A stretch of DNA of 64,000 nucleotides. Source: Marinobacterium stanieri (lineage in GTDB: Bacteria; Pseudomonadota; Gammaproteobacteria; Pseudomonadales; Balneatricaceae). Below are positions 1-12,799 of the stretch, in pieces (the stretch's first letter is position 1; every line of letters starts with the position of its first letter). The position numbers and the translations under genes are program-made. The notes under the pieces are model-generated. The model had not been told where the DNA came from, searched no databases, and was given only the letters and a program-made list of their open reading frames with translations. The stretch spans positions 118,939 to 182,938 of the forward strand of contig NZ_FTMN01000010.1 in the NCBI RefSeq assembly GCF_900155945.1. Direction: 5' to 3'.

Positions 1-534
1 GATAAGCGTGAGCGCTGGAGTTATCGCTACGGTGCTGGTATCAAACTGCGCTTGCCCATTGATCCTTACGTCCGTGTCAGCGGTGAGCGCCAATGGCAGT
101 TTGCCGACAGCCCCTGGCAACTGAACAGCAACAACCGCGCATCCTGGTTCAATAGTGACGGTTACTCGGCACGCAGCAGCTGGTCACTGACACGCCCGCT
201 GGATGAGCGGCGCACACTGCGTTCCTACACCAAGTTCCAGTGGCAGGAGGAAGAGGATACGCTGGAGTTTTCCCAGCGCTTCGATATCTCGCGCAAACTG
301 GACGACCGTAGCAGCCTGCGCAACGGCTTGATCATGGTCGGGGAAAGCCTGTCGGACCCGCATTTCAACAATTACTACCTGCAGAGCTGGTACCGCCGTG
401 ATATCCACAGGGGCATTTTGTTCATGGACCTTATCCCGGAGCTGCACTTCCCACGCGATTCCGATTTTGACCCGCGCTGGGCGGTGACGCTGAGGTTTGA
501 GCTATATCTGAGCAAATCCATCGACAGCTTCTAA
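1..534 (+). CDS. Partial outer-membrane-like protein (C-terminal part)
   Basis: The frame is open from base 1, so the 5' end lies outside the window; about 177 residues are visible. The sequence is rich in alternating polar and aromatic residues (Trp, Tyr, Phe, Arg), has no transmembrane helix, and ends in Phe (..KSIDSF). That pattern suggests a beta-barrel or surface-exposed beta-sheet protein of the outer membrane. I do not recognise the family. It is convergent with gltD and shares the bidirectional terminator at 672-706. The envelope location is inference from composition only. Confidence 0.6.
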   Translation, partial: DKRERWSYRYGAGIKLRLPIDPYVRVSGERQWQFADSPWQLNSNNRASWFNSDGYSARSSWSLTRPLDERRTLRSYTKFQWQEEEDTLEFSQRFDISRKLDDRSSLRNGLIMVGESLSDPHFNNYYLQSWYRRDIHRGILFMDLIPELHFPRDSDFDPRWAVTLRFELYLSKSIDSF

Positions 535-671
535 AAGCTATCTACGTTGGCGGCACATCGTTAAAAACATGATCAAAATGCTCATTTAATCGACTAAACT
601 GCGCTTTCTCTCATGTTTTTGCCTTGTTCCGCCTGCCTCGATAACGCTTTTAGCATCATTTTTCAGACACA

Positions 672-706
672 AAAAAACCGGATGCCATCACAGCATCCGG
701 TTTTTT
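672..706. terminator. Bidirectional rho-independent terminator
   Basis: Perfect inverted repeat ACCGGATGC / GCATCCGGT around a short loop, flanked by an A-run on one side and a T-run on the other. It works for both the partial upstream gene and gltD, which converge here. Confidence 0.9.
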
Positions 707-742
707 GTTAGGCCTTTTTGTTAGCCCTTTGGCTGGCTGATA

Positions 743-2236
<1,494 letters not shown>

Positions 2237-5200
2237 TTACTCGGGACGTACACGCACAGTGTTCAGAAGTTCATTCAGGCTTGCTGCCTTGGGCTTAACC
2301 AGCCAGAACTTGCCGCAGAAGTCATAGAAGTTGTCGAGGATCTCCTGACCCCAGGCACTTCCGGTTTCTGCCGTGAACTCCTCGATCACCAGGCGCAGGT
2401 GGTGCTTGTACGCTTCCATCTGCTCGGTACCGATGCGGTGGATATCCACCAGCTCGTGGTTGTATTTGTCCACGAAGCTGTTGTCCATATCCAGCACATA
2501 GGCGAAGCCGCCCGTCATACCAGCACCGAAGTTGTAGCCGGTTTCACCCAGAACTGTGACAAGACCACCGGTCATGTATTCACAGCAGTGGTCGCCGGCG
2601 CCTTCAATCACGGCGTGACAGCCGGAGTTACGCACACCGAAACGCTCACCGGCACGGCCCGCTGCGAACAGCTTGCCGTTGGTTGCACCGTACAGACAGG
2701 TGTTACCGATGATGGCGGTTTCGTTGGACTTGAACGTTACGGCATCAAACGGACGCACAACGATTTTGCCGCCAGCCATGCCTTTGCCGACATAGTCGTT
2801 GGCATCGCCTTCCAGCAGCAGGTTCTGACCACCGGCGTTCCAGACACCGAAGGACTGACCGGCGTGACCCTGGAAGCGGAAAGTGATCGGCGCATCATTC
2901 ATGCCCTGGTTGCTGTGCAGACGTGCAATTTCACCGGAGGTACGTGCACCGACAGAACGGTCGCAGTTGGTGATCTTCAGCGTCCACTCACCGCCCTGCT
3001 TGCCGGCAATGGCATCGCGTGCCAGCTCCAGCATTTCGGTGTTCAGCGTACCGGCATCATAAGGCTCATTGCGCGGCTGCTGGCAGGTGTGCGGATACTC
3101 TTGCGGTACACCGGCGTTACCGATGATCGGCTCCAGATCCAGGTTGGCATGCTTGGCAGTGGTGCCTTCCAGGATTTCCAGCAGATCAACACGGCCAATC
3201 AGCTCGTCAAAGCTGCGCACGCCCAGCTGAGCCATCAGCTGGCGGGTTTCTTCAGCGATGAAGCGGAAGAAGTTCTTCACCATTTCCACGGTACCGCGGA
3301 AGTGGTCGTTACGCAGGTCTTCACGCTGGGTTGCAACACCGGTCGCACAGTTGTTCAGGTGGCAAATACGCAGGTATTTACAGCCAAGTGCAACCATCGG
3401 CATGGTACCGAAACCAAAGCTCTCGGCGCCCAGGATCGCGGCCTTGACCACATCCAGACCAGTCTTCAGACCACCGTCTGTCTGCAGGCGGATCTTGCCA
3501 CGCAACTGGTTGGCACGCAGTGCCTGCTGCGCATCGGCCAGACCCAGCTCCCAGGGAGAACCGGCATGGTGGATGGAGGTCAGCGGAGATGCAGCTGTAC
3601 CGCCGTCGTAACCGGAAATGGTGATCAGGTCCGCATAGGCCTTGGCCACACCACAGGCGATGGTGCCAACACCCGGGCGCGATACCAGTTTCACGGATAC
3701 CAGACCTTCAGGGTTGATCTGCTTGAGGTCAAAGATCAGCTGCGCCAGGTCCTCGATGGAATAGATATCGTGGTGCGGCGGCGGCGAAATCAGTGTCACG
3801 CCCGGTACGGAATAACGCAGACGCGCGATCAGGTCGTTGACCTTGCCGCCCGGCAGCTGGCCGCCTTCACCGGGCTTGGCACCCTGAGCGACCTTGATCT
3901 GCATGACATCGGCGCTCATCAGGTATTCCGGTGTCACACCGAAACGGCCAGACGCCACCTGCTTGATCTTGGAGCGCTTCATGGTGCCGTGACGGGCCGG
4001 GTCTTCACCGCCCTCACCGGAGTTGGAGCGACCGCCCAGCTCGTTCATGGCAACCGCCAGTGCTTCATGCGCTTCCGGAGACAGAGCCCCCAGAGACATG
4101 GCCGCACTGTCGAAACGCGGGAAGATGTTTTCAACCGGCTCGACTTCGTCCAGCGGTACCGGCTTCAGCCCCTTCTTCAGGCCCAGCAGATCACGCAGGG
4201 TAGCAACGCCACGGTTGTTCACCAGCTCGGCGTAGCGCTCGTAGGCACGCTGATCACCGGAAGTTACGGCTTCATGGATGGTGCGAACAACATCCGGGTT
4301 GTAGGCGTGGTATTCGCCATCGTGGACGTACTTCAGCAGGCCACCCTGCTGGATCGGCTTGCGCGCGCTCCAGGCCAGCTTGGCCAGCTCGGCCTGCTCG
4401 CCCTGGAAGTCGGCAAAACGCGCACCTTCGATGCGGCTGCAGACACCACGGAAGCAGAGGTCGACCACTTCACTGGACAGGCCCACTGCTTCGAACAGCT
4501 GTGCGGCACGGTAAGAGGCAATGGTGGAGATACCCATTTTGGACAGGATCTTCAGCAGGCCCTTGTTGATGCCCTTACGGTAGTTCTCGTGCGCCTGCAT
4601 CGGCTCCAGACCCAGTTCGCCGGTACGGCAGAGGTCGTTGAGCACGCGGTAGGCCAGATACGGGTAAACAGCCGTGGCACCGAAGCCGAACAGAACCGCC
4701 ATATGATGCGGGTCACGTGCAGTCGCGGTTTCAACGATCAGGTTGGTTTCACAACGCAGACCTTTTTCCACCAGGTGATGGTGCACAGCACCGGTCGCCA
4801 TGGCCGCGTGGATCGGCAGTTTGCCGCGCGACAGGTAGGCATCGGTCAGGATCAGCAGTACCTTGCCGCTGCGAGCCGCTTCTTCGGCCTGGTCGCACAG
4901 ATTACGGATTGCCTGTTCCAGACCGGTTTCCGGATCGTAGTGCAGGTCCAGTTTCTGTGACTCGAAGCCTTCATGCGGGCAGTCACACAGGTAGCGGAAC
5001 TTGTTGGCAGACAGCACAGGCGTAGTCAGGATAATACGGCGGGCGTGCCCCGGCGTTTCCTCGAATACGTTCTGCTCGGCACCGATGCAGGTTTCCAGTG
5101 ACATGACGATCGCTTCACGCAGCGGATCGATCGGCGGGTTGGTGACCTGCGCAAACTGCTGACGGAAGTAGTCGTACGGTGAACGTACCTTGTTGGACAG

Positions 5201-6691
5201 AACCGCCATCGGCTTGTCATCACCCATGGAGCCAACGGCTTCCATACCGGACTCGCCCAGCGGACGCAGTACCTGGTCACGCTCTTCGAACGTTACCTGG
5301 AACATCTTCATGTACTGCTTGGTCTCTTCCGGAGACATCTCACGGAAGGACTGGGACTCCATCTCGAAGTTCATGTGCTGTTCGAGACGAATGGCGTTGT
5401 CTTTCAGCCACTGCTTGTACGGATGACCGGACTTGAGCTTGTTGTCCACATCCGCAGTGTGCAGCACTTCACCGGTCTGGGTGTCGATAGACAGCATCTG
5501 GCCCGGACCCACACGGCCCTGAGACACGATATCTTCCGGCGCATAATCGAATACACCGATCTCGGAAGCAGTACAGATGTAGCCGTCACGGGTCATCACC
5601 CAGCGAGACGGGCGCAGACCGTTACGGTCCAGCATGCACACGGCGAAACGACCATCGGTCATGACCATGCCCGCGGGGCCATCCCAGGGCTCCATGTGCA
5701 TGGAGTGGTAGTCATAGAAGGCACGCAGATCGGAGTCCATGGTCTCAACGTTCTGCCATGCCGGCGGTACGATCATGCGTACAGCCTTATAGATGTCCAT
5801 GCCGCCTACCAGCAGGAACTCAAGCATGTTATCCATGCTGGAGGAGTCCGAGCCGGTGGTGTTCACGATCGGCTGCAGCTCGTCCAGGTTCGGCAGCTGT
5901 TCGGTAACGAACTTGGTGCGACGAGAACGTGCCCAGTTACGGTTACCTTCGATGGTGTTGATTTCACCGTTGTGCGCCAGGAAGCGGAACGGCTGGGCCA
6001 GCGGCCAGCGCGGTGCCGTGTTGGTCGAGAAACGCTGGTGATAGGTACAGATGGCCGTTTCCAGACGCGGATCGTTCAGGTCCTGATAGAACACCGGCAG
6101 ATCTACCGGCATCATCAGGCCCTTGTAGGACAGAACCTTGTCAGACAGGCTGCAAATGTAAAAATCGGGATCTTGATTGAGAGCGTTTTCGGTGAGGCGG
6201 CGGGCGGTAAAGAGGCTAACGGCAAATTCACGATCGTCTTTGCCATTTGAATTGATGAATACCTGCTCGATTTGCGGCAGTGTATCCTTCGCGATCGGCC
6301 CCAGACATCCTTCATCGGTGGGAACCTCACGCCAACCGGCGACTTGAAGTCCCTGTGCCTCCACAGCGGCATTCAGCTCCTGGCGAGCAGCCTCCGCCAA
6401 TGCAGGTTCACGGGACAGGAACACCATGCCCACGGCATAGTTTTCACCCAGTTCAACGCCTTGCTCGTCTTTCATGACTGCACGCAGGAAGCTGTCAGGT
6501 TTCTGCATCAGCAGACCACAGCCATCCCCCGTCTTGCCGTCCGCAGCGATACCCCCGCGGTGAGTCATGCAAGCAAGTGCTTCAATCGCCTTCTCCAACA
6601 AGTCATGACTGGCCTGGCCCTGCATGTGAGCCATCAGGCCGAAGCCACAGTTGTCTTTGAACTCTCCGAGGCGATAAAGACCTTTGTTCAT
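2237..6691 (-). CDS. gltB: Glutamate synthase [NADPH] large subunit
   Basis: Alpha subunit of GOGAT, 1484 aa, full length for the family. The N-terminal class II glutamine amidotransferase domain has its catalytic cysteine at residue 15 (..FKDNCGFG), implying removal of a 14-residue leader to expose Cys as the N-terminus. The central and FMN-binding synthase domains follow, with a cysteine motif for the [3Fe-4S] cluster ([12 protein letters not shown]), then the C-terminal GXGXG beta-helix domain. Together with GltD it assimilates ammonia carried by glutamine. The start ATG at 6691 is clear. Large open frames on the opposite strand are shadows of its codon bias. Confidence 0.98.
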   Translation of the reverse strand: MNKGLYRLGEFKDNCGFGLMAHMQGQASHDLLEKAIEALACMTHRGGIAADGKTGDGCGLLMQKPDSFLRAVMKDEQGVELGENYAVGMVFLSREPALAEAARQELNAAVEAQGLQVAGWREVPTDEGCLGPIAKDTLPQIEQVFINSNGKDDREFAVSLFTARRLTENALNQDPDFYICSLSDKVLSYKGLMMPVDLPVFYQDLNDPRLETAICTYHQRFSTNTAPRWPLAQPFRFLAHNGEINTIEGNRNWARSRRTKFVTEQLPNLDELQPIVNTTGSDSSSMDNMLEFLLVGGMDIYKAVRMIVPPAWQNVETMDSDLRAFYDYHSMHMEPWDGPAGMVMTDGRFAVCMLDRNGLRPSRWVMTRDGYICTASEIGVFDYAPEDIVSQGRVGPGQMLSIDTQTGEVLHTADVDNKLKSGHPYKQWLKDNAIRLEQHMNFEMESQSFREMSPEETKQYMKMFQVTFEERDQVLRPLGESGMEAVGSMGDDKPMAVLSNKVRSPYDYFRQQFAQVTNPPIDPLREAIVMSLETCIGAEQNVFEETPGHARRIILTTPVLSANKFRYLCDCPHEGFESQKLDLHYDPETGLEQAIRNLCDQAEEAARSGKVLLILTDAYLSRGKLPIHAAMATGAVHHHLVEKGLRCETNLIVETATARDPHHMAVLFGFGATAVYPYLAYRVLNDLCRTGELGLEPMQAHENYRKGINKGLLKILSKMGISTIASYRAAQLFEAVGLSSEVVDLCFRGVCSRIEGARFADFQGEQAELAKLAWSARKPIQQGGLLKYVHDGEYHAYNPDVVRTIHEAVTSGDQRAYERYAELVNNRGVATLRDLLGLKKGLKPVPLDEVEPVENIFPRFDSAAMSLGALSPEAHEALAVAMNELGGRSNSGEGGEDPARHGTMKRSKIKQVASGRFGVTPEYLMSADVMQIKVAQGAKPGEGGQLPGGKVNDLIARLRYSVPGVTLISPPPHHDIYSIEDLAQLIFDLKQINPEGLVSVKLVSRPGVGTIACGVAKAYADLITISGYDGGTAASPLTSIHHAGSPWELGLADAQQALRANQLRGKIRLQTDGGLKTGLDVVKAAILGAESFGFGTMPMVALGCKYLRICHLNNCATGVATQREDLRNDHFRGTVEMVKNFFRFIAEETRQLMAQLGVRSFDELIGRVDLLEILEGTTAKHANLDLEPIIGNAGVPQEYPHTCQQPRNEPYDAGTLNTEMLELARDAIAGKQGGEWTLKITNCDRSVGARTSGEIARLHSNQGMNDAPITFRFQGHAGQSFGVWNAGGQNLLLEGDANDYVGKGMAGGKIVVRPFDAVTFKSNETAIIGNTCLYGATNGKLFAAGRAGERFGVRNSGCHAVIEGAGDHCCEYMTGGLVTVLGETGYNFGAGMTGGFAYVLDMDNSFVDKYNHELVDIHRIGTEQMEAYKHHLRLVIEEFTAETGSAWGQEILDNFYDFCGKFWLVKPKAASLNELLNTVRVRPE

Positions 6692-6782
6692 AAGCCGACC
6701 TCACTAAAAACATCTTTTTAATCAAATAGTTATATGTATTCCTTTCTCCCGGGGTTCGCTTGACGGGCAAAAAGGGGATGCA

Positions 6783-6811
6783 ATTTTACATGCGCCGACC
6801 CGAAAGAACAA
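6783..6811 (-). promoter_or_regulatory. gltB: Possible sigma-70 promoter for gltBD
   Basis: On the minus strand, TTGTTC (6806-6811) and TAAAAT (6783-6788) are separated by 17 nt, about 90 bp upstream of the gltB ATG. The -10 matches 5 of 6 consensus bases, the -35 only 3 of 6. This is a weak call based on spacing. Confidence 0.35.
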
Positions 6812-6844
6812 ATTTTATCCAACCGGTCAAGCGCTTGACAGGGC

Positions 6845-6878
6845 CAAAAAAAATGGCGCCTGCTGGCGCCATTTTTTA
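6845..6878 (-). terminator. Rho-independent terminator after damX
   Basis: Perfect stem AATGGCGCC / GGCGCCATT with a 4-nt loop, A-run on one side and T-run on the other, directly after the damX stop. It ends the long pil-aro-damX transcript and insulates it from gltBD. Confidence 0.9.
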
Positions 6879-6884
6879 TGTAAC

Positions 6885-8474
6885 TTATTGATTTTTCTTC
6901 TTTATATCGGCTTTAACACCGGCAATAGAACGTGCCCAGGGACGCAATTTTTGCAACGCTGCCGGTAGCCCCGAAACGGCATTCAAGGCCGAATTTCGGT
7001 CTGCATACTGCCCATACACCACAACATGCCAGGGCTTGCCCTTGAAGATCGTACTGAAGTAATAGAAACGCTCGGGCTGTGCCTGCGCATCCAGAAACGC
7101 CTTCACGCTCTTCTCTTCGCGTGCTCCCAGCATCTGCAGGGTATAGCCTCGATCCGGCCAGTTCAGCAACTCGGGTTCACGCTGGTACGCCTGGGCCACA
7201 CCTGAAGACGGCTGAGCCTGCGGTTCCGGTTTAGGTTCCGGTTTAGGTTCCGGTTTAGGTTCCGGTTTAGGTTCCGGTTTAGGCTCTGGTTTAGGCTCTG
7301 GCTTGGGCTCCGGTTTGGGCTCCGGTTTGGGCTCCGGTTTAGGCTCCGGTTTAGGCTCCGGTTTAGGCTCCGGTTTAGGCTCCGGTTTAGGCTCCGGTTT
7401 GGGCTCCGGTTTGGGCTCCGGTTTGGGCTCCGGTTTGGGCTCTGGCTTGGGCTCTACCGGCGTTGTTGGTGTCGCATCTTCGGCCGCATCAAGGTTGTCA
7501 GAGTCCTGCGATGGCTCCCCCTGATTTACAGTAGCGTTCTGCTCGGCATCCGCGTTCAACACCGGCTCAACAGGTGTCGCGACTTGCACTTCAGCCAACT
7601 CCAGTGTTTTAACCGGGGCTTCCGTATCTGCAGCTGACACCATCGGCAGCGGCAGGCTGACACGTTCAGTAACGACCGGTACTTCCTCATCTTCAGGCAG
7701 GTATTGCCAGATGGCAACAGAGAACACCAGCAGCAGAATCAGTGCCGAAGCCGTGATATGCAGGGGCGGCAAAACCATGGGCATTTTTGCCGAACGACCG
7801 CCATCCTTGCGCAGGTGCTCGGCTGCCAATGTACGCAGACGGCCCGGGCGGCCTTCAGCCTTTTCCACCAGGGTGCGTAACTGGCGCGCACCCAGCTCCA
7901 CCCCATGCGGCAACAGAGATTCAAGATACTCCGAGGATTCCGCCGCAGTAAATGCTTCCAGACGCTCGATATGAAGGTGCCCATCCATTGACTGGGCCAG
8001 CCCCAGGTCCTGAAAACGCTCCTCAAATGCAGGTGAGCCGGTCATCAGCAGGCGCGGTGCAGCGCCTCGTTCTGCCGTCACAAAATTGATCAGCAGTTCC
8101 AGCGCGTTGTTGGTAAGGTAGTCTGCATCGTCGATCAGGAGAATCAGGGGCACGTCATCATCAGCCAATTGACGCGCCTTGGCGTGTAGTGCAGAGAGAC
8201 GCAGACGATTATCATCCTGTACCTGCAGATCCAGCGCCGAGACCAACTGAGTGAGCACGGCTGTCACATCAGTGCTGTCATCCAGCTGCAAGTGCGCAAC
8301 CACATCCGCACTCTGGTGAGGGTCCGGCGCCAGTTGCTGCAACAATGCTGACTTGCCACTTCCGGTTTCCCCTGTAATAAGCAGAAGGAAATCCGAGAAG
8401 CGCATCAGGTGCTTCAGCTTCTCCCGCTGCTGCAGGCGAGATTCCGGTTCAAAGTAGTCCAGCGCATCAGCCAT
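6885..8474 (-). CDS. damX: DamX-like AAA ATPase with (PEPK)n stalk and SPOR domain
   Basis: Single-pass inner-membrane division-associated protein, 529 aa. An N-terminal AAA/ExeA-like ATPase has Walker A GETGSGKS at 35-42 and a Walker B-like LLIDDADYL near 110. One transmembrane helix lies near 235-258. The periplasmic part holds about 19 copies of a Pro-Glu-Pro-Lys tetrapeptide and ends in a roughly 75-residue SPOR domain that in this family binds denuded septal peptidoglycan. Its place after aroK-aroB matches damX of enterobacteria and the equivalent Pseudomonas gene. The gap to aroB is 18 bp, so it is in the same operon. The charged stalk is unusually long and regular. Confidence 0.9.
   Translation of the reverse strand: MADALDYFEPESRLQQREKLKHLMRFSDFLLLITGETGSGKSALLQQLAPDPHQSADVVAHLQLDDSTDVTAVLTQLVSALDLQVQDDNRLRLSALHAKARQLADDDVPLILLIDDADYLTNNALELLINFVTAERGAAPRLLMTGSPAFEERFQDLGLAQSMDGHLHIERLEAFTAAESSEYLESLLPHGVELGARQLRTLVEKAEGRPGRLRTLAAEHLRKDGGRSAKMPMVLPPLHITASALILLLVFSVAIWQYLPEDEEVPVVTERVSLPLPMVSAADTEAPVKTLELAEVQVATPVEPVLNADAEQNATVNQGEPSQDSDNLDAAEDATPTTPVEPKPEPKPEPKPEPKPEPKPEPKPEPKPEPKPEPKPEPKPEPKPEPKPEPKPEPKPEPKPEPKPEPKPEPKPEPKPEPQAQPSSGVAQAYQREPELLNWPDRGYTLQMLGAREEKSVKAFLDAQAQPERFYYFSTIFKGKPWHVVVYGQYADRNSALNAVSGLPAALQKLRPWARSIAGVKADIKKKNQ
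7222..7456. repeat. 12-bp tandem repeat encoding PEPK
   Basis: About 19 head-to-tail copies of a 12-bp unit (GGCTCCGGTTTA and one- or two-base variants on the plus strand) lie inside damX and encode the Pro-Glu-Pro-Lys stalk. Variants form blocks (GGTTCC.., GGCTCCGGTTTA, GGCTCCGGTTTG), which suggests growth by local duplication. Unit length is a multiple of three, so copy-number change would not shift the frame. Confidence 0.95.
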
Positions 8475-8492
8475 GATGACCTGCTATTCCTG

Positions 8493-9581
8493 TTAAAGTT
8501 GACCCAGTTGTGCCCCGGCAGACAGTGTTTCGTCCAGTTTTTCCACGGGGAACTCTGCTGTGACAACACCCTGACCCAAAGATTTCAACAACACAAGGCG
8601 CAACTGACCATCCAACACCTTTTTATCCACAGCCATCAGCTCTTTGAAACGCTCAGGTGTCATCGCTTCAGGCGCGACAACCGGCAGCCCTGCCGACTGC
8701 AGCAGGGTTTTGACGCGGTCGAGATCCGCCTGAGACAACCAGCCAAGACGAGCCGACAGATCAGCCGACATCAAGGTGCCCGCCCCAACAGCTTCCCCAT
8801 GCAGCCATTGACCATAGCCCTGGTCGGTTTCGATCGCATGACCAAAGGTATGCCCCAGGTTGAGCAACGCACGGATGCCTGACTCACGCTCGTCCTGAGC
8901 GACGATTTCTGCCTTGATTTCACATGAACGATAGATCGCATAGGCAAGCGCCTCGGGATCACGTGCACGCAGGCCAGCCATATTGGCTTCCAGCCAGCTC
9001 AGGAAGGCTTCATCGTAGATCAGACCATACTTGATCACTTCGGCCAGACCCGCCGACAGCTCCCGCTCAGGCAGAGAGTTCAACACATCAGTGTCGGCAA
9101 GCACCTGCTGCGGCTGATGAAAAGCCCCGATCATGTTTTTACCCAGAGGGTGGTTTACACCGGTTTTCCCCCCCACTGAGGAATCAACCTGAGACAACAA
9201 GGTTGTCGGCACCTGGATGAAATCCACACCACGCTGATAGCTGGCGGCGGCAAAACCGGTCATATCACCCACAACACCACCACCCAGCGCAATCAGGGTT
9301 GTAGTGCGGTTATGACGTTTTTCCAGCAGCGCATCGAAAATTCGGTTGACGTGCTCCAGATCCTTAAACTGTTCGCCATCGGGCAAAATCACCGTATCAA
9401 CCTGATAGCCGTCCAGCTGCTGCAAGAGTGTTTGCAGATACAAGGGCGCCACGGTCTCGTTACTGACCACCATCACCTGACGTCCCTTGATATGAGCCGG
9501 TAGCAGCTGCTTGGACAACAGGCCCTGCCCGATCTGAATGGGATAACTGCGTGCGCCAAGATCAACGCTCAGTGTTTGCAT
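8493..9581 (-). CDS. aroB: 3-dehydroquinate synthase
   Basis: Second step of the shikimate pathway: NAD- and metal-dependent conversion of DAHP to 3-dehydroquinate in the cytoplasm. At 362 aa it is full length. The NAD-binding [11 protein letters not shown] motif and the following [18 protein letters not shown] substrate-site segment are intact, as are the metal-binding His residues in GLAEVIKYG.. and [14 protein letters not shown] start at 9581, 24 bp after aroK on the same strand. Confidence 0.97.
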   Translation of the reverse strand: MQTLSVDLGARSYPIQIGQGLLSKQLLPAHIKGRQVMVVSNETVAPLYLQTLLQQLDGYQVDTVILPDGEQFKDLEHVNRIFDALLEKRHNRTTTLIALGGGVVGDMTGFAAASYQRGVDFIQVPTTLLSQVDSSVGGKTGVNHPLGKNMIGAFHQPQQVLADTDVLNSLPERELSAGLAEVIKYGLIYDEAFLSWLEANMAGLRARDPEALAYAIYRSCEIKAEIVAQDERESGIRALLNLGHTFGHAIETDQGYGQWLHGEAVGAGTLMSADLSARLGWLSQADLDRVKTLLQSAGLPVVAPEAMTPERFKELMAVDKKVLDGQLRLVLLKSLGQGVVTAEFPVEKLDETLSAGAQLGQL

Positions 9582-9605
9582 CGTGGAGAGTCTCCGAGGA
9601 AGGAT

Positions 9606-10133
9606 TTATTCAACTGATTTTAGCGGCTGCTGACGTCGAGAAAAGCGAACGATGTCATTCACCACCCCTCTGGGACGTCGTCGATCGGTTTTAATGATCA
9701 AATCACAGCAGGAACGGTATAGCGGATCACGCTCGGCAATCAGCTTTTCCAGAACAGCGCGGGGGTTCTCGGTCTGCAGCAAGGGCCGGTTACGATCCTT
9801 TGCCGTTCGTTCCAACTGCTGCTCGATCGAGGTATGCAGATAGACCACCAGGCCTCGGCTTTGCAGGTGCTTACGGTTAGCTTCGCGTAATACCGCTCCG
9901 CCACCCGTTGCCAGGATAATATTATCCCGCTGTGTCAGTTCATCGATGGCCTGCTCTTCACGCTGCCGAAAGCCTTTTTCGCCTTCAACATCGAAAATCC
10001 AGGGGATATTGGTACCAGCCCGGGCCTCAATCTCACGATCCGAATCGAAGAATTCAAGCCCAAGCTCTTGAGAAAGCAAACGCCCTATGGTGCTTTTACC
10101 AGCACCCATAGGGCCAATTAGAAACACATTCAA
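9606..10133 (-). CDS. aroK: Shikimate kinase
   Basis: Phosphorylates shikimate with ATP. It has 175 aa with P-loop GPMGAGKST at residues 7-15, the shikimate-binding acidic motif (FFDSDREIE), GFRQRE and the [10 protein letters not shown] loop. The first possible start in frame is TTG at 10133; the alternative is GTG at 10127, and no ATG precedes the P-loop. A GAGCAG sequence about 7 nt upstream supports TTG. It lies 36 nt after the pilQ stop, so its translation probably depends on the pil transcript. Confidence 0.95.
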   Translation of the reverse strand: MNVFLIGPMGAGKSTIGRLLSQELGLEFFDSDREIEARAGTNIPWIFDVEGEKGFRQREEQAIDELTQRDNIILATGGGAVLREANRKHLQSRGLVVYLHTSIEQQLERTAKDRNRPLLQTENPRAVLEKLIAERDPLYRSCCDLIIKTDRRRPRGVVNDIVRFSRRQQPLKSVE

Positions 10134-10169
10134 GTTGTTACTGCTCTTGTACTTATCGTCCGGGTTTAT

Positions 10170-12233
10170 TTACCGTCTAAGTGACTCTCGGATCATCTGC
10201 GGAGTGATGAAGATCAGGAGTTCATTCTTGGTCTTCTCACTGGTCTTGTTACGGAAAGCAGCACCAACGACCGGAAGATCACCAAAGAACGGGACTTTAC
10301 TCACACCGTCTCGACGAGACTCCTGGAACACGCCACCTAGTACAACAGTTTCGCCATCATTAACGACAACTGAAGTTGAAAGCTCAGTGGTATCAATAGC
10401 GATTTCACCGGTATCAAGGATTTCGCCGATACTATCTTCAGTTACAACCAATTCCATTGCAACTTTGCCACCCGGAATGATCTGAGGTGTCACTTCCAGC
10501 TGAAGAACAACATCTTTCCATTCAATTTCAACATCACCATCTTCAATCACTTGATAACCAACTTCCTGGCCTGATTTAATCATGGCGGGTTTACCATTGG
10601 TGGTGATGACCTTTGGCTGGGAAATGAGCTCACCCGATCCATCGCTTTCCAATGCAGCAAGTTCCGCGCTCAAGGCAAAGTCACTGCTCAGGAAACCCAA
10701 AGCGAATGAGCTGGTAGCATCTGGTATACCCAGGTCAACCTGAAGGGCCTTCGAAACAGTACCAGGCACAACCGCATTACTTCCCACCGTCCAATTGTCC
10801 TCGGAGCCGCTCATCCCCCAGCGAACACCGATGTTTTTGGCAAAATCGGAGCTAGCGGTTACCAAACGTGCCTGCACCAGAATTTGAGGGACTTCCACAT
10901 CAAAAATTTGAATGGTTTTTCGAATTTCCTGCAGTTGTTTGGCAGTTTCTCGAACCATGAGCGTATTGGTTTCATCATCCGCCATGGCGAAACCTTTCTC
11001 GGATATCAACTTGGCTTCGATAATACGTTCTTTGATATCAGATGCTTTCCGGAAGTCAATTTGAACAAAATCCGTCACCAGCGGCGCTATCTGCTGCTCA
11101 CTTTTTTGACTTTCCAGTTCGGCTTTCTCACGCTTTGCTATTTCTTCAGCAGTACCAATGAGAAGGACATTACCTGCTTCTCGTTTATCAAGCCCCTGCG
11201 TTTTCAACACGATATCAAGTGCCTGATCCCAAGGAACATTTTTTAGTCGCAGGGTGAGATCGCCTTGGACATTATCACTGACGACAAGGTTCTTCTCGGC
11301 CACTTCAGCAATGATCTGCAGAACAGTTCGCACTTCAATATTCTGGAAGTTCAGATCAATCCGCTCACCGTTGTAAGGGAACAAATTGTTCTGTTCTTCC
11401 TGCTCGGCAGCAGTGATTGGTTTGAAGTCGACCACAAGCTTACTGCCAACCTGATACACCATATAGTCGTAAGGTTCGGCAGTGGGCTCGACCAGTATCG
11501 TTGCCTTGTTGTCCTTTGCCAAAGCATCGATAAAATTGACAGGTGTCGAGAAATCCTGAACATCCAGTCTTTGTGATCCGGTTGAAAGGTCAAGCCCGTC
11601 AAGATTGATGACGACTTTGCCACTTTCTTCAACCACATCAAGACCTACGTCTGAGGAGCCAAGATTTACAGTAATTCGTCCTACATCACCCTCAAGACGA
11701 TGAAAATCAACACCTGTGATAAAGCCGGAGCCATCAACCGTTTCATCCGCTTTATGAGTCGCAGGGTTCGATACTCTTGCTGATGTATTTCCAGAAGCCG
11801 ACGCCGTACCACCCACATCCAACAGCAGCAAATTCCCATCAACACGCGTGTCATATCCGACAACGTTATTCAGGTTAGCTACGACTCGGGTACGGTCACT
11901 TGCCTCGGCAAAATGCAGGCTATCAATACTACCAGACCTGACTGATAGCATTTTTTGGCGTAAAGAGCTGCTTACCCCAGGCAGGTCAAGAACCAAACGC
12001 GGGGGCTGTTCAATCATGTAAGCTTTAGGCTGTGGAGGCGGAGAATCGAACTGCATCCGAACCTCTACCGACTGGCCGGGGCGTGTGGTGAATGAAACGT
12101 CTTCCAGAATGCTTTCAGCACTCACTGCTCCAGGCAGAATGGAAAGCCCACCCAACATTAAACACAGAGGGGCAAACTGTCGCACACTCTTCTGCTTATT
12201 ATGGTTCCGTCGGTTAGTATTCACGGTCTGCAT
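10170..12233 (-). CDS. pilQ: Type IV pilus secretin PilQ
   Basis: Outer-membrane secretin ring through which the type IV pilus leaves the cell. I start it at ATG 12233 (687 aa), 5 nt after the pilP stop, with AGGA 9 nt upstream; a TTG three codons earlier is less likely. A signal peptide ends near AVSA|ES. Two AMIN domains that bind peptidoglycan, a secretin N0/STN segment, an N1 domain (..IQIDFRKASDIKERI..) and the C-terminal secretin core (..GEVAIDTTELSTSVVVNDGETVVLGG-like) follow. It is last of the pilMNOPQ block. Confidence 0.97.
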   Translation of the reverse strand: MQTVNTNRRNHNKQKSVRQFAPLCLMLGGLSILPGAVSAESILEDVSFTTRPGQSVEVRMQFDSPPPQPKAYMIEQPPRLVLDLPGVSSSLRQKMLSVRSGSIDSLHFAEASDRTRVVANLNNVVGYDTRVDGNLLLLDVGGTASASGNTSARVSNPATHKADETVDGSGFITGVDFHRLEGDVGRITVNLGSSDVGLDVVEESGKVVINLDGLDLSTGSQRLDVQDFSTPVNFIDALAKDNKATILVEPTAEPYDYMVYQVGSKLVVDFKPITAAEQEEQNNLFPYNGERIDLNFQNIEVRTVLQIIAEVAEKNLVVSDNVQGDLTLRLKNVPWDQALDIVLKTQGLDKREAGNVLLIGTAEEIAKREKAELESQKSEQQIAPLVTDFVQIDFRKASDIKERIIEAKLISEKGFAMADDETNTLMVRETAKQLQEIRKTIQIFDVEVPQILVQARLVTASSDFAKNIGVRWGMSGSEDNWTVGSNAVVPGTVSKALQVDLGIPDATSSFALGFLSSDFALSAELAALESDGSGELISQPKVITTNGKPAMIKSGQEVGYQVIEDGDVEIEWKDVVLQLEVTPQIIPGGKVAMELVVTEDSIGEILDTGEIAIDTTELSTSVVVNDGETVVLGGVFQESRRDGVSKVPFFGDLPVVGAAFRNKTSEKTKNELLIFITPQMIRESLRR

Positions 12234-12238
12234 CCTTA

Positions 12239-12799
12239 TCAATCCTGCTTATCCAGCGACAGTGTACGGGGGCGCTGCATCCATCCACCTCGCCCATTTG
12301 AAATGATTTCAACCAATTCCAAACTGCGCTCGCTAATTTCTACAACTTCACCGTAATCATTTCCAAGATAGTTGCCTTGATGCACACGGTGGACTTCATT
12401 GTTGGGATCACGAATCAATGCCCAAAGCTGACTTTGACCGGGTTCAGTGATGACTCCAACCATAGTCAGCTCATCAACTGAAAATTCTTCCAGGTATTCT
12501 TTGAGGCGCTCGGTATCAGGCTTCACACTATCATCGGTAAGCGCCGCTCTATTATTTTCGCTTTTTACCAGCGAACGGAAGGGGTCCCTCAGGCTGGAGC
12601 CTTCATACACAAAACTTTCATACGGCTTAAACTGAGGCAAAGGCTCAATTCGCCCACTGGGACGGGCCTGCTGCTCCCTGGTAAAGGCCTTCAAGTCTTC
12701 CGTGTCATCGACCCAAACACACCCTGCAGCCGACAGGGCCACTAAAAGTGCGAAGCCAAATCTCGGTAAAGTTTTGCCAATATTAGTTGGTATCATCAT
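12239..12799 (-). CDS. pilP: Type IV pilus assembly lipoprotein PilP
   Basis: Inner-membrane lipoprotein linking the PilNO dimer to the PilQ secretin. I start it at the ATG at 12799 (186 aa), which gives a classic lipoprotein signal: positive N-terminus, hydrophobic stretch and lipobox LSAAGC with the lipidated Cys at residue 27. The open frame extends farther upstream into pilO, but only with GTG and no signal-like sequence. The start overlaps the pilO end by about 17 nt, indicating translational coupling. The C-terminal half is the HR domain that contacts PilQ. Confidence 0.93.
   Translation of the reverse strand: MMIPTNIGKTLPRFGFALLVALSAAGCVWVDDTEDLKAFTREQQARPSGRIEPLPQFKPYESFVYEGSSLRDPFRSLVKSENNRAALTDDSVKPDTERLKEYLEEFSVDELTMVGVITEPGQSQLWALIRDPNNEVHRVHQGNYLGNDYGEVVEISERSLELVEIISNGRGGWMQRPRTLSLDKQD

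Noticed and set aside
2399..4960. 853-codon open frame on the plus strand opposite gltB
   Set aside because: Lies fully inside gltB in the opposite direction; low-complexity His/Thr/Gly/Val-rich translation typical of an antisense shadow in a GC-rich gene; no ribosome-binding site.
7303..7524. Gly-Ser-Gly-Leu repeat protein on the plus strand
   Set aside because: Reverse reading of the PEPK repeat array of damX.
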